Origin: Desmodus rotundus
Taxonomy: Eukaryota > Chordata > Mammalia > Chiroptera > Phyllostomidae
Reading direction: 5' to 3'
Length of the DNA: 64,000 nt
Assembly (NCBI RefSeq): GCF_022682495.2
Contig: NC_071392.1
Coordinates: 50,679,459-50,743,458 of the forward strand
Shown here: positions 1 through 10,618 of the stretch, piece after piece
How the letters are laid out: the number at the start of each line of letters is the position of its first letter
How positions within the stretch are numbered: position 1 is the first letter of the stretch
The notes under the pieces: generated by a model
Database searches by the model: none
What the model saw: only the letters and a program-made list of their open reading frames with translations
Told to the model about the DNA's origin: nothing
Position numbers and translations under genes: made by a program

Positions 1-680
1 CTTTGGCTTTGTCCATAGGTCCTTTACACGTGTTCCTTGATGATGCTACCCTTTCTTTCCCCTGTTATCTCCCTCTCCCCTCACATCTGGTTACTGTCAG
101 TTTGTTCTTTATTTCAGTGTCTATGGTTATATTTTCCTTGCTTGTTGTTTGTTATTTAGGTTGCACTTAAAGGTGAGATCACATGGTATTTGTCTTTTAC
201 CACCTGGCTCATTTCACTTAGCAAAATGCTCTCCAGTTTCATCCATGCTGTCACAAAGAGTAAGAGCTTCTTCTTTCTCTCTGCTGCATAGTATACCATT
301 GTGTAAATGTACCACAGTTTTTTGATCCACTCATTTACTGATGGGCATTTAGGTTGCTTCCAGCACTTGACTATTGTAAATTGTGTTATTATGAACATTG
401 GGGTGCAAAGGTATTTTTGAATTGGTGTTTTAGGATTCATAGGGTATAATCCCAGCAGTGAAATTGCAGGGTCAAAAGGCAGTTCCACTTTTAGTTTTGT
501 GAGAAAATTCCATACTGTTTTCCATAGTGGTTGCACCAGTCTGCATTCCCACCAACAATGCACTAGGGTTCCCTTCTCTCCACAACCTCACCAGCACTTA
601 TTGTTTGTTGATTTGTTTATGATGGCCATTCTGACTGGTGTGAATTGGTATATCATTGTATTTTTAATTTTCATCTCTCT

Positions 681-822
681 TTCACTTAGCATAATGCTCG
701 TTGGACAAAACCAAGGAGGAAGGTGGGGGTGGAGCAGAGAGGTGGGTTTGCCTGGGGTCGGGTAGGGGGTGGGGAGAAAATGCAGACAACTGTAATTGTA
801 CAACAATAAAAAAATTCAAATA
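681..822 (+). mobile_element. Very short 5'-inverted L1 insertion
   Basis: A 142-bp insertion in L1-A flanked by a 16-bp direct repeat TAATTTTCATCTCTCT at 665-680 and 823-838. The first 20 bases (681-700) are the end of L1 ORF2 in minus orientation. The rest (about 701-822) is the G-rich L1 3' UTR end in plus orientation, with AATAAA and an A-rich tail. An inverted 5' piece joined to a normal 3' end inside one TSD is the mark of twin priming during L1 insertion. It falls in the region of L1-A that encodes the ORF2 C-terminal domain. Confidence 0.85.
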
Positions 823-1296
823 TAATTTTCATCTCTCTGATGGCTAGTGATGCTGAGCATCCTTTCATATGTCTCTGGGCCCTCTGTGTGTCCTCCTTGG
901 AGAAGTGTCTGTTCAGGTCCTTTGCCCATTTTTTAGTTGGATTCTTTGTCTTCCTGCTGTGGAGTCAAGTGAGCTCTTTATATATTTTGGAGATCAAACC
1001 CTCGTCCAAGATATCATTGGCAAATATGTTTTCCCATATGGTGGGTTCCCTTTTCATTTTTCAGATTTTTTTTAGCTGTGCAGAAGCTTTTTATTTTGAT
1101 GAGATTCCAATTGTATATTCTTTCCTTTATGTCCCTTGCTCTAGGGGACATCTCAGTGAAAATATTGCTGTGTGGAATATCTGAGATTTTCCTGCCTATG
1201 TTCTTCTCTAGGTCTTTTATGGTGTCTTGACCTATATTTAAGTCTTTTATCCATCTTGAGTTCATTTTTGTGTATGGTGTAAGTTGGTGATAGAGT

Positions 1297-1321
1297 TTTT
1301 TATTTTATTTTATTTTATTTT
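1297..1321. repeat. (TTTTA)n microsatellite
   Basis: About five units of TTTTA within L1-A. It is a local expansion, since the matching part of the full-length L1 (near 5560) lacks it. Confidence 0.8.
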
Positions 1322-1925
1322 TGCTAGTGTGGTCTAGGTCTCCCAACACCATTTGTTGAAGAGGCTATTTTTACTCCATTTTATGCTTCTGCCCCCTTTG
1401 TCAATTATTAATTGACCATAGAGACATGAGCTCTCTATTTTGTTCCATTGATTTATTGTTTTTGCCAGCACCAAACTGTTTTGATTACAGTAGCCTGGTT
1501 ATGTAGTTTGATGTCAGGCATTGTGATCCCTTCTACTTTGTTGTCCTTCTTTCTTAAAATTGCTGGAGCTATTCAGGGTCGTTTATAGTTCCATATAAAT
1601 TTTTCAAATATTTGTTTTACATGTGTGAAATATGCCATTGGTATTTTAATAGGGATTGAGTTGAATCTATAAATTGCTTTGGGCAGTATGGACATTTGGA
1701 TAATGTTAATTCTTCCAGTCATTGAACATGGTATATGCTTCCATTTGTTTGTGTCTTCCTTAATTTCTTTCTTCAGTGTTGTATAGTATTCTGAGTACAG
1801 GTCTTTTACCTCCTTGGTTAGGTTTACTCCTAGGTACTTTATTTTTCTTTTTCCTATAGCAAATGGGATTTTTTTCATGATTTCTGTTTTTGATATTTCA
1901 TTGTTGGTGTACAAAAAATGCCTTT

Positions 1926-2800
1926 TTAAAAATTTTATTGCTGTCCAAATACAGTTTTCTGCCTTTTGCCCCCACCCCAGCCCAACCCCCAGCCCTCCCC
2001 ACCTCCTTTCTGTTTCCACCCTTCCCCCCGTTATTGTCCCTGTGTCCTTTATGATTGTTCCTACAAACCCTTCACTCTTTTCCCCTGAAATTCCCTCCCC
2101 TCTCCCCTCTGGTAACTATCAGCCTGTTCTAAATTTCAGTGTCTTTGGTTATATTTTGCTTGTTTGTTTGTTTCATTGATTAGGTTCTTGTTAAAGGTGA
2201 GATCATATGGTATTTGTCCCTCACTGCCTGGCTTATTTCACTTAGCATAATGCTTTCCAGTTCCATCCATGCTGTCACAAAGGGTAGGAACTCCTTCTTT
2301 CTTTCTGCTGCATAGAATTCCACTGTGTAAATGTACCATAGTGTTTTTATCCATTCATTTACTGATGGGCACCTAGATTGCTTCCAGCACTTGGCTATTG
2401 TAAATTGTGCTGCTATGAACATTGGAGTGCATAGGTTCTTTTGGATTGGTGTTTCAGGGTTCTTAGGACATCCACATGCAAAAAAATGAAACTCAAGCTC
2501 CAACTTACACCATACACAAAAATAAATTCAAGGTGGATAAAAGGTTTAAATATAAGTCATGACAGCATTCAAGTCCTAGAGGAGAACATAGGCAGGAAAA
2601 TCTCAGACATTCCACACCGCAATATTTTCACTGAGATGTCCCCTCAAGCAAGGGACATAAAGAAAAGAATGAACAAGTGAGATTTCATCAAAGTAAAAAG
2701 CTTGTGCATGGCTAAAGAGAACAGCATTAAAATGAAAAGAGAATCAACCGTATGGGAAAACATATTTGCCAATGATACCTCAGGCAAGGGTTTAATCTCC
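1926..2800 (-). mobile_element. 5'-inverted L1 insertion in L1-A
   Basis: An 875-bp insertion with a 12-bp TSD, AAAAATGCCTTT, at 1914-1925 and 2801-2812. The part 1926 to about 2465 is an L1 3' end on the minus strand: T-rich tail, C-rich 3' UTR complement, then the ORF2 C-terminal domain in the minus-strand frame 2180-2503. From about 2466 to 2800 the sequence flips and encodes an upstream ORF2 segment on the plus strand (2441-2680). Several hundred bases of ORF2 between the two parts are missing. This is the classic product of twin priming. Confidence 0.92.
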
Positions 2801-4571
2801 AAAAATGCCTTTGAATTCTGAATATTGACTTTGTATCCTGCTGTTTTGCCAAATTTACTTATTAGGTCAAGGAGTTTTTTTGGTGGAGTGTATAGGGTTT
2901 TCTATGTACACTATCATGTCATCTGCAAACAATGACAGTTTTGCTTTCTCCTTTCCAATTTGGATGTCTTTTATTTCCTTTTCTTGTCTGATTGCTGTGG
3001 CTAGGACTTCCAACACTATGTTGAATAGAAGTAATGAAAGCAAACAACATTATCTTGTTTCCGATCTTAATGGGAAAGCTTTTAGTTTTTGCCCATGGAG
3101 TATGATGTTGCCTGTAGGTTTTTCATATGTGGTCTTTATTATGGTGAGGTATGCTTCCTCTACTCCCACTTTGCCGAGTGTTTTTACCATAAATGGGTGC
3201 TGTACCTCATCAAGTGCTTTTTCGGCATCTACTGTTGTGATCATGTAATTTTTGTCTTTCCTTTTTTTATGTGATGTATTATGTTTATTGATTTGTGATT
3301 AATATACCATCCTTGCATCCCTGGGATGAATTCCACTTTATAATGGTGTATGATCTTTTTAATCTATTGCTGGATGCAGTTTGCCAATACTTTGTTGAGG
3401 ATTTTAGATCCTATGTTCATCAGTGATATTAGCCTGTAGTTTCGTTTCTTTGTTGTGTCTTTATCTGGTTTTGGGAGTAGGATGATGCTGGCCTCTAAAA
3501 AGAGTTTGGGAGTCTTCCCTCTTGAATTTTTTGGAATAGTTTCAAAAGTATAGGGGCTAGCTCTTCCTTAAATGTTTTGTAAAATTCTCCTGTGAAACTG
3601 TCTCTTCCAGGGTTTTTGTGTGCTGGGACTTTTTTGATTGCTGCTTCAATTGCAGCAGCTGGTACCAGTCTGTTCAGGATTTCTGCTTCTTGTTTCAGTT
3701 TTGGAAGATTATATTTTTCTAAAAATTTGTCCATTTCACCCAGGTTGTCAAAATTCTTGGCATATAGTTTTCATAGTAATTTCTTATAATCCTTTGTATT
3801 TCTGTGGTGTTTGTTGTAATTTCTCCTCTTTCATTCCTCATTTTCTTTATTTGGGTCCTCTCCGTCTTTTTCTTGATGACTCTGGTTAGAGGTTTGTCAG
3901 TTTTGTTTATCTTTTCAAAGAAACAGGTCCTGGATTTATTATCATTTTCATTGTCCCTTTAGTCTCTATGTCATTTAATTCTGCTTTATCTTGATTATTT
4001 CCTTCCTTCTATTTACTCTGGGCTTTGTTTTTGTTGTTCCTCCAGTTCTTGTAGATGTAGTGTTAGGTTGTTTATTTGAAATGTTCCCATCTTTTTTAAG
4101 TTGGCTTGTATTGCTATGAACTTCTGTTTCAGGACTGCCTTTGCTGTGTCCCATAAGTTTTGGACTGTTGTGAGTTCATTTTCATTTGTTCCCAGAAACA
4201 TTCTAACTTTTCCCTTGATCTCATTATTAACCCATTCATTGTTTAATAGCATACCATTCAGTATCCATGAGTTTGAATGTTTTCTTTTGTGTGTGCGTGT
4301 GTGTTTTCTTTCTTTTTTTAAAATTTTTAAATTTTTTATTGTTATTCAATTACAGTTGTCTGCCTTTTCTCCCCATCGCTCCAACCCACCCCAGCTGAAC
4401 CCACTTCCCTCCCCCACCTCCACCCTCCCCCGTGATTTTGTCCATATGTCCTTTATAGTAGTTCCTGTAATCGCCTCTCCTCACTTTCCCTTCCCCACTC
4501 CCCCTGACTGTTAGATTGTTCGTAACTTCAATGTCTCTGGTTATATTTTGTTTGCTTTTTTCTTCTGTTGA

Positions 4572-7500
4572 TTATGTTCCAGTTAAAGGTGAGATCATAT
4601 GGTATTTGTCCCTCACCACCTGGCTTATTTCACTTAGCATAATGCTCTCCATTTCCATCCATGCTGTTGCAAAGGGTATAAGCTCCCTCTTTCTTTCTGC
4701 TGCATAGAATTCCATTGTGTAAATATACCATGGTTTTTTGATCCACTCATTTGCTGATGGGCACTTAGGTTGCTTCCAGTACTTGGCTATTATAAATTGT
4801 GCTGCTATGAACATTGGGGTGCACAGGTTCTTTTGGATTGGTGTTTCAGGATTCTTAGGGTATAATCCCAGCAGAGGAATTGCTGGGTCAAAGGGCAGTT
4901 CCATTTTTAGTTTTCTGAGGAAATTCCATACTGTTTTCCACAGTGGCCTCACCAGTCTGCATTCCCACCAACAGTGCACTAGGGTTCCCTTTTCTCCGCA
5001 TACTCTCCAACGTTTGTTTGTTGATTTGTTTATGTTGGCCACTATGACTGGTGTGAGATGGAACCTCATTGTAGTTTTAATTTGCATCTCTCTGATGGCT
5101 AGTGATGCTGAGCATCTTTTCATATGTCTCTGGGCCCTCTGTATGTCTTCCTTGGTGAAGTGTCTGTTCAAGTCCTTTCCCATTTTTTAATTGAGTTGTT
5201 TGTCTTCCTGGAGTGGAGTCCTGTGAGTTCTTTGTATATTTTGGAGATCAGGCCCTTGTCCGAGGTATCATTGGCAAATATGTTTTCCCATACTGTTGGT
5301 TCTCTTTGTATTTTAATGCTGTTTTCTTTAGCCATGCAGAAGCTTTTTATTTTGATGAGGTCCCATTTGTTTATTCTTTCCTTTATGTCCCTTGCTTTAG
5401 GGGATGTGTCTGTGAGGATGTTGCTGCGTGGAATGTCTGAGATTTTCCTGCCAATGTTTTCCTCTAGGACTTTTATGGTGTTACGACCTATATTTAAGTC
5501 TTTTTTCCATCTTGAATTTATTTTTCTGTATGGCATGAGTTGGTGATCGAGTTTCATTTTTTTGCACGTAGCTGTCCAGATCTCCCAACACCATCTGTTG
5601 AAGAGGCTGTTTTTGCTCCATTTTATGCTCCTGCCTCCTTTGTCAAATATTAATTGACCGTAAAGACTTGAGTTTATTTCTGGGCTTTCTGTTCTATTCC
5701 ATTGGTCTATGTGCCTGTTTTTATGACAGTACCAGGCTGTTTTGATTACAGTGGCCTTGTAATACAGTTTGATATCAGGTATGGTGATCCCTCCTGCTTT
5801 GTTCTTCTTTCTCAAAATTGCTGCAGCTATTCGGGGTCGTTTATGGTTCCATATAAATTTCTGAAATGTTCATTCTATATCTGTGAAATATGTCATGGGT
5901 ACTCTAATAGAGATTGCATTGAATCTATAAATTGCTTTGGGTAGTATGGCCATTTTGATGATGTTAATTCTTCCAATCCATGAGCATGGTACATGCTTCC
6001 ATTTGTTTGTGTCTTCCTTAATTTCTTTCTTCAATGTTGTGTAGTTTTCCGAGTACAGGTCTTTTACCTCCTTGGTTAGGTTTATTCCTAGGTACTTTAT
6101 TTTTCTTGTTGCTATATCAAATGGGATTTTTTTCCTGATTTCTGTTTCTGCAGATTCGTTGTTGGTGTACAGGAATGCCTTTGATTTCTGAGTATTGACT
6201 TTGTATCCAGCTGTTTTGCCAAATTCATTTATTAGGTGAAGTAGTTTTTTAGTAGAGTCTATAGGATTTTCCATGTACACTATCATGTCATCTGCAAACA
6301 GTGACAGTTTCATTTCCTCCCTTCCAATTTGGATGCCTTTTATTGCTTTTTCTTGTCTGACTGCTGTGGCTAGGACTTACAGTACTATTTTGAATAGGAG
6401 TGGTGAGAGAGGGCATCCTTGTCTTGTTCCTGATCTTAGTGGGAAACCTCTAAGTTTTTGTCCATTGAGTATGATGTTGGGTGTAAGTCTCTCATACATG
6501 GCCTTTATTATGTTGAGGAATGCTCCCTCTATTCCCACTTTGCTGAGTGTTTTTATCAGAAATGGGTGCTCGATCTTATCAAATGCTTTTTTTGCATCTA
6601 TTGATATGATCATGTGGTTTTTGTCTTTGCTGTTGTTGATGTGATATATTATGTTTATTGATTTGAGAATATTGTACCATCCTTGCATCCCTGGGATGAA
6701 TCCCACTTGGTCATCGTGGATGGTCTTTTTAGTGTATTGCTGGATGCGGTTTGCCAATATTTTGTTGAGAATTTTAGTGTCTATGTTCATCAGCGATATT
6801 GGCCAAAGGTTTTCTTTCTTAGTTATGTCTTTATCTGGTTTGGGGATTAGGATGATGCTGGCTTCATAAAAAGAGTTTGGGAGTGTTCCATCAGTTTGGA
6901 TTTTTTCGAATAGTCTGTGAAGGATAGAGGTTAGCTCTTCGTGAAATGCTTTGTAGAATTCTCCTGTGAAACCATCTGGTCCAAGGCTTTTGTGTGTTGG
7001 GAGTTTTTTGATGACCGCTTCAATTTTGCCTGCTGTTATTGGTCTGTTCAGGTTTTCTGCTTCTTCTTCATTCAGTTTTTGAAGATTATATTTCTCTAGA
7101 AATGTGTCCATTTCACCTAGGTTTTCAAATTTCTTGGCATACCGTTTTTCATAGTACTTTCTTACAGTCCTTTGTATTTCTGTGGTATCAGTTCTTATCT
7201 CACCTCTTTCATTTGTAATTATGTTTATTTGTATCTTCTCTCTTTTTTTCTTGATGACCCTACTTAAAGACGGTCGATTTTGTTTATCTTTTCAAAGAAT
7301 CAGCTCCTGGATTCATTGATCCTTACAATTGTGCTTTTAGTCACTATGTCATTTAACTCTGCTCCAATCTTGGTTATTTCCTCCCTTCTACTTGCTCTGG
7401 GCTGTGTTTGTTGTTCCTCAAGTTCTTGTAGGCATAGGGTTATGTTGTTTGTTTGAAATGTTTCTATCTTTTTAAGGTAGGCCTGTATTGCTATGAACTT

Positions 7501-8386
7501 CCCTCTCTGGACTGCCTTTGCTGTTTCCCATAGGTTTTGGGTTGTTGTGAGTTCATTTTCATTTGTTTCCAGAAAGTTTTTGATTTCTTCCCTAATCTCA
7601 TTCTTGACCCATTCATTGTTTAATAACATGCTATTCAGTCTCCATGATTTTGAGTGCTTGGTGTTTTTTCCTTTGGGGTTGGTTTCTACTTTCAGTCCCT
7701 AGTGGTCAGTGAGAATGCTTGATATGATTTCAATTTTCTTGAATTTGGTGAGGTTTGCTTTGTGTCCTATCATGTGATCTATCTTTGAAAATGTTCCATG
7801 TACACTTGAAAAGAATGTGTATTTTGCTTCTTTGGGATGAAAAACTCTATATATAATCAGTTAAGTCCATTTCATCTAGGGTATTGTTCAGTGATGCAAT
7901 ATCCTTCTTGATATTTTGTTTGGAAGACCTGTCCATTTTTGACAGTGGGGTGTTAAAGTCCCCTACTATAATTGTGTTGCTGTCAATATCTTTCTTGAAG
8001 TCTTCCAGGATTTTCTTTATGTATTTGGGTGCTCCTATGTTGGGTGCATATATATTTACTATGTTTATGTCTTCTTGGTGGATTCTTCCTTTGAGTATTA
8101 TGAGGTGACCTTCTGGGTCTCTCTTCATGGCCCATCTTTTGAAGCCTATTTTGTCTGATATGAATATTGCTACCCCTGCTTTTTTTTCCTGTCCGTTTGC
8201 CTGGAAAATTTGTTTCCAGCCCTTCACTTTCAGTCTGTGTAAGTCTTTTGTCCTGAGATGGGTCTCTTGTAGGCAGCATATGTGTGGGTCATGTTTTCTA
8301 TCCATTCAGCTATTCTGTCTTTTGATTGGAGCATTTAATCCATTTACGTTTAAGATTATTATCGATAGGTAGTTATTCATTGCCAT
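4572..8386 (-). pseudogene. L1 ORF2 (endonuclease and reverse transcriptase), frameshifted
   Basis: The span of about 1270 codons is close to the usual length of mammalian L1 ORF2. Open pieces, N to C: start and first strand (to 8306), APE-type endonuclease (7847-8305, with QETHL, NIYAPN and VGDFNTPL motifs), linker (7300-7629), reverse transcriptase (6377-7111 and 5870-6313, with [11 protein letters not shown] holding the catalytic FADD), and the C-terminal domain (5168-5815 and 4572-5183). The product would nick target DNA and copy the L1 RNA there. Breaks occur near 7830, 7290, 7120, 6375, 5860 and 5175. The start ATG at 8384-8386 matches the conserved NYLSIIILNVNGLN start region just downstream. 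Confidence 0.93.
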
Positions 8387-8432
8387 TTTTTCCTGCCTGT
8401 GTTCCTCTCTCTTTCTCTTTTCCTTCCTTTCC

Positions 8433-9363
8433 TTAAAGCAGTCCCTTAGCATCTCTTGCAGAGCTGGTTTGGTGGAAGTGTATTCTTTTAGACTTCTTTG
8501 TCTGGGAAGCTCTTTATTTGGCCTTCTACCTTGATTGAGAGCCTTGCTGGGTAAAGTAGTCTTGGTTGCAGGCCTCTGGTTCTCATTACTTGGAATATTT
8601 TTTTGCCATTCTCTTCTGGCTTGGAGCGTTTCCATTGAGAAGTCAGTTGCTAACCTTATTGGGGCTCCCTTGTGTGTTACTTCCTGTGTTCCCTTGCTGC
8701 CTTTAAGATCCTCTCTTTGTCTTGGAATTTTGCCATTTTAATTATGATGTGTCTCGCAGTGGGCCTCTTTGGGTTCCTCTTGCTTGGGACTCTCTGTGTT
8801 TCCCGGATCTGGGTGACTTTTTCTCTCCTCAGATTAGGGAAATTTTCCATCATTACTTTTTCAAACAGGTTTTCTATCCCTTGCTCTTCTTCTTCTCCTT
8901 CTGGTATTCCTATTATACGGATATGGTTACATTTCATGTTGTCCTGCATTTCCCTTAATCCCTCTTCATTCTTTCTGAGCCTCTTTTCCTTTTCTTGCTC
9001 TTTCTGGGTGTTTTTTTCTACTTTGTCCTCCAGCTCGCTGATCCGATCCTCTGCTTCATCAAGTCTGGTTTTCATTCCTTCTACTGTGTTCTTCATTTCA
9101 GAAATTGTATTCTTAATTTCCTCTTGGCCCTTGTTGATAGTTTCTATTTCCTTTTTCTTGTTGATATAGTTTGCAGTGAGTTCATTGTAGTTTCCCTGTA
9201 GTTTCTGGTAGTTCTCTGTGAGCTCAGAGAACTCAGTGAGCTTCCTGATAACCATTGCTTTGAACTCAGTATCTGATAGTTGACTTGCCTCTTTTTCAGT
9301 TAGCATTCTTTCTGAGGCTTCCTCCTTTCCTTTCATTTGGGAATTGTTTCTTTGTCTTCCCAT
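8433..9363 (-). pseudogene. L1 ORF1 (RNA-binding chaperone), frameshifted
   Basis: About 310 codons, normal for L1 ORF1. The ATG at 9361-9363 (MGRQRN start) is kept also in L1-A at 12061. An open 228-residue stretch (8677-9363) has a charged N-terminus, a long heptad-rich coiled coil (about residues 50-140) and the RRM core (motif IRIIGIPEGEEEEQGIENLF). The C-terminal domain (ETLQARREWQ, SLKEYTSTKPALQEML) continues in broken frames to about 8433. ORF1 proteins form trimers that coat L1 RNA. Breaks near 8640-8676 and 8560 disable it, and a one-base loss near 8437 changes its end (see findings). Confidence 0.92.
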
Positions 9364-10252
9364 TGTTTGTGAGACTCTTCTTGTTAGCCTCTGCTTCTTA
9401 AATTGATCTGTTCTGACTCCCTGGGTTTATGGGATGAACTTCTATGGTAGAATGCCAATGGGATTCAGTGGTCTCCTTAATCTCCTGTGCTCACTGGTCT
9501 GGAGCTGATGTTTATGGGTCTAACACGGTCTAACTCTGGACTTTTCAGTGCTCCAGGTTTTATTGTCTCACTGTCAGATCTTTCAATGTCCTCTATGTTT
9601 GGTCTCCGATCTTCATATATGCTGGAATACCATTGGCTGTTCGCTCTGTTCCTCAGATCAGCTAGGTGTTTCACTGGTGTGGAGGGGAAGTGGACTCCGC
9701 TCCCACCTATCTCGCTGCCATCTCCACACTCTCTGGATTGGCTCTCTTTCTTTTTTTTGAATCCTCATGATTCTGTGAATGAGCAATTTTTCCTTGGTCA
9801 GCTAGGGTGTTATAACTGTTGGTTGGTTGTTTGCTGGCTTTTGGCTGGGGCATCTCACCTTCTTCTGTGTGGTCTGTCATCCTCCAGCAGTATAGCTTTG
9901 CTTGTTCACATAGGATTAGTTAGTAGGGTTCTGCAAGGGAGGCTGGAAAATGAGTACCTCCCCTTTTCAGCTTCCATACTAGAAGGTGGGCTCTGTTCTT
10001 TCCCCAAGCTCATGGAGTAGGGAATTCCTCAAACATTGGAAGGCTGTTCCATATCCTTGTGCTCAGAAAGTTCCTTGTCACCTCCAAGACAGGTTTTTCA
10101 CTTCAGCGATCTAGGTGACTGGATGAATTAAAATATTTCCTTTTTTACAGGGGCCTACAGCGTGCATGGGCCTGCCCACTCGGGAATCAGCACTGGAGGA
10201 GTCCAGTTTGATTGTGGGTGGCGAAGGGGGTGACTGAGATCCAGCAGAGAGT
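9364..10252 (-). promoter_or_regulatory. 5' UTR and internal promoter region of the full-length L1
   Basis: The 889 bases between the ORF1 start and the TSD are more GC-rich than the rest of the element and hold no sense ORF. By analogy with other mammalian L1s this is where the internal RNA polymerase II promoter lies; no specific factor site is claimed. A 177-codon ORF is open on the opposite strand at 9487-10020, reading out of the element's 5' end. Confidence 0.75.
9487..10020 (+). other. Antisense ORF in L1 5' UTR (177 codons), possible ORF0 analogue
   Basis: An uninterrupted ATG-to-TAG frame on the strand opposite to the L1, wholly inside its 5' UTR and starting 124 bases before the ORF1 start. 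The translation is rich in Leu, Ser and aromatics, with hydrophobic stretches near residues 100-130 that could span a membrane. It matches no family I recognise. Primate L1s have an antisense ORF0 in the same place and direction. Chance openness is a real alternative, since antisense frames over L1 coding parts are also long (8672-9169 is open for 165 codons opposite ORF1). Confidence 0.3.
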
Positions 10253-10455
10253 TGAGTTTGAATGTTTTTGAGTTTTTTCCTTGAGGTTGGTTTCAAGATT
10301 CAGTCCCTTGTGGTGTGAGAAAATACTTGATATGATTTCAATTGTCTTGAATTTGTTCAGACTTGTTTTGTGTCCTATCATGTGGTCTGTCTTTGAAAAT
10401 GTTCCATGTGTATTTGAAAAGATTGTGTATTTTGCTTTTTTGGGATTAAAGGTTA

Positions 10456-10497
10456 TATATATATATATATATAACTGATTATATATATATAATCAGT
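10456..10497. repeat. AT-rich (TA)n pair
   Basis: Two (TA)n runs, about 10456-10473 and 10480-10492, separated by AACTGATT, inside the ORF2 endonuclease region of L1-A. The corresponding part of the full-length L1 (near 7850) has only a short TATATA, so this is a local expansion. Confidence 0.75.
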
Positions 10498-10587
10498 TAA
10501 GTCCATTTGATCTAATGTGTCATTCAGTTCCACAATATCCTTGTTGATATTTTGTTTGGAAGGCCTATCCATTGGTGACAGTGGGGT

Positions 10588-10618
10588 GTTAAAATCACTT
10601 AGTCTAAGTGATTTTAAC
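10588..10618. repeat. Perfect 15-bp-arm palindrome
   Basis: GTTAAAATCACTTAG at 10588-10602 and its exact complement at 10604-10618 surround one base. The motif ACTTAGTCTAAGT then appears a second time at 10617-10629. The matching place in the full-length L1 (near 7950-7980) has no such structure, so it arose in this copy. Confidence 0.9.

Larger units (their letters stand above)
1..4283 (-). mobile_element. L1-A, 3' half of an old LINE-1
   Basis: This is the 3' part of an L1 read on the minus strand, starting inside its 3' UTR at the window edge. ORF2 appears in broken minus-strand frames: the C-terminal domain at 156-563, the reverse transcriptase around 2813-3734, and a linker segment at 4013-4252. 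Two later L1s interrupt it (681-822 and 1926-2800). At 4283 it stops at the full-length L1 and resumes at 10253. The ORF2 span would end near 156 and begin near 11036 once the insertions are discounted. Many frameshifts and stops make it a dead copy, clearly older than the L1 inside it. Confidence 0.93.
4284..10252 (-). mobile_element. Full-length LINE-1, minus strand
   Basis: A 5.97-kb L1 with all parts in order on the minus strand: 5' UTR (9364-10252), ORF1 (8433-9363), a short spacer, ORF2 (4572-8386), 3' UTR (about 4345-4571) and an A-rich tail. It is flanked by a 16-bp TSD, TGAGTTTGAATGTTTT, at 4268-4283 and 10253-10268, and L1-A continues across the gap. Between TSD and A-rich tail (4284-4312) is a (CA)-rich stretch, a common fate of old L1 tails. 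Several frameshifts break ORF2 and at least two break ORF1, so this copy is not competent, although it is less decayed than L1-A. Confidence 0.95.

Noticed and set aside
4738..5546. Plus-strand ORFs of 140-150 codons
   Set aside because: They lie opposite the ORF2 C-terminal domain of the full-length L1 and repeat at every L1 copy in antisense (for example 15840-16142, 16213-16605); shadows, not genes.
8672..9169. 165-codon plus-strand ORF
   Set aside because: It is the antisense shadow of L1 ORF1; coiled-coil codons rich in GAA and AAA give TTC/TTT-rich, stop-poor complements.
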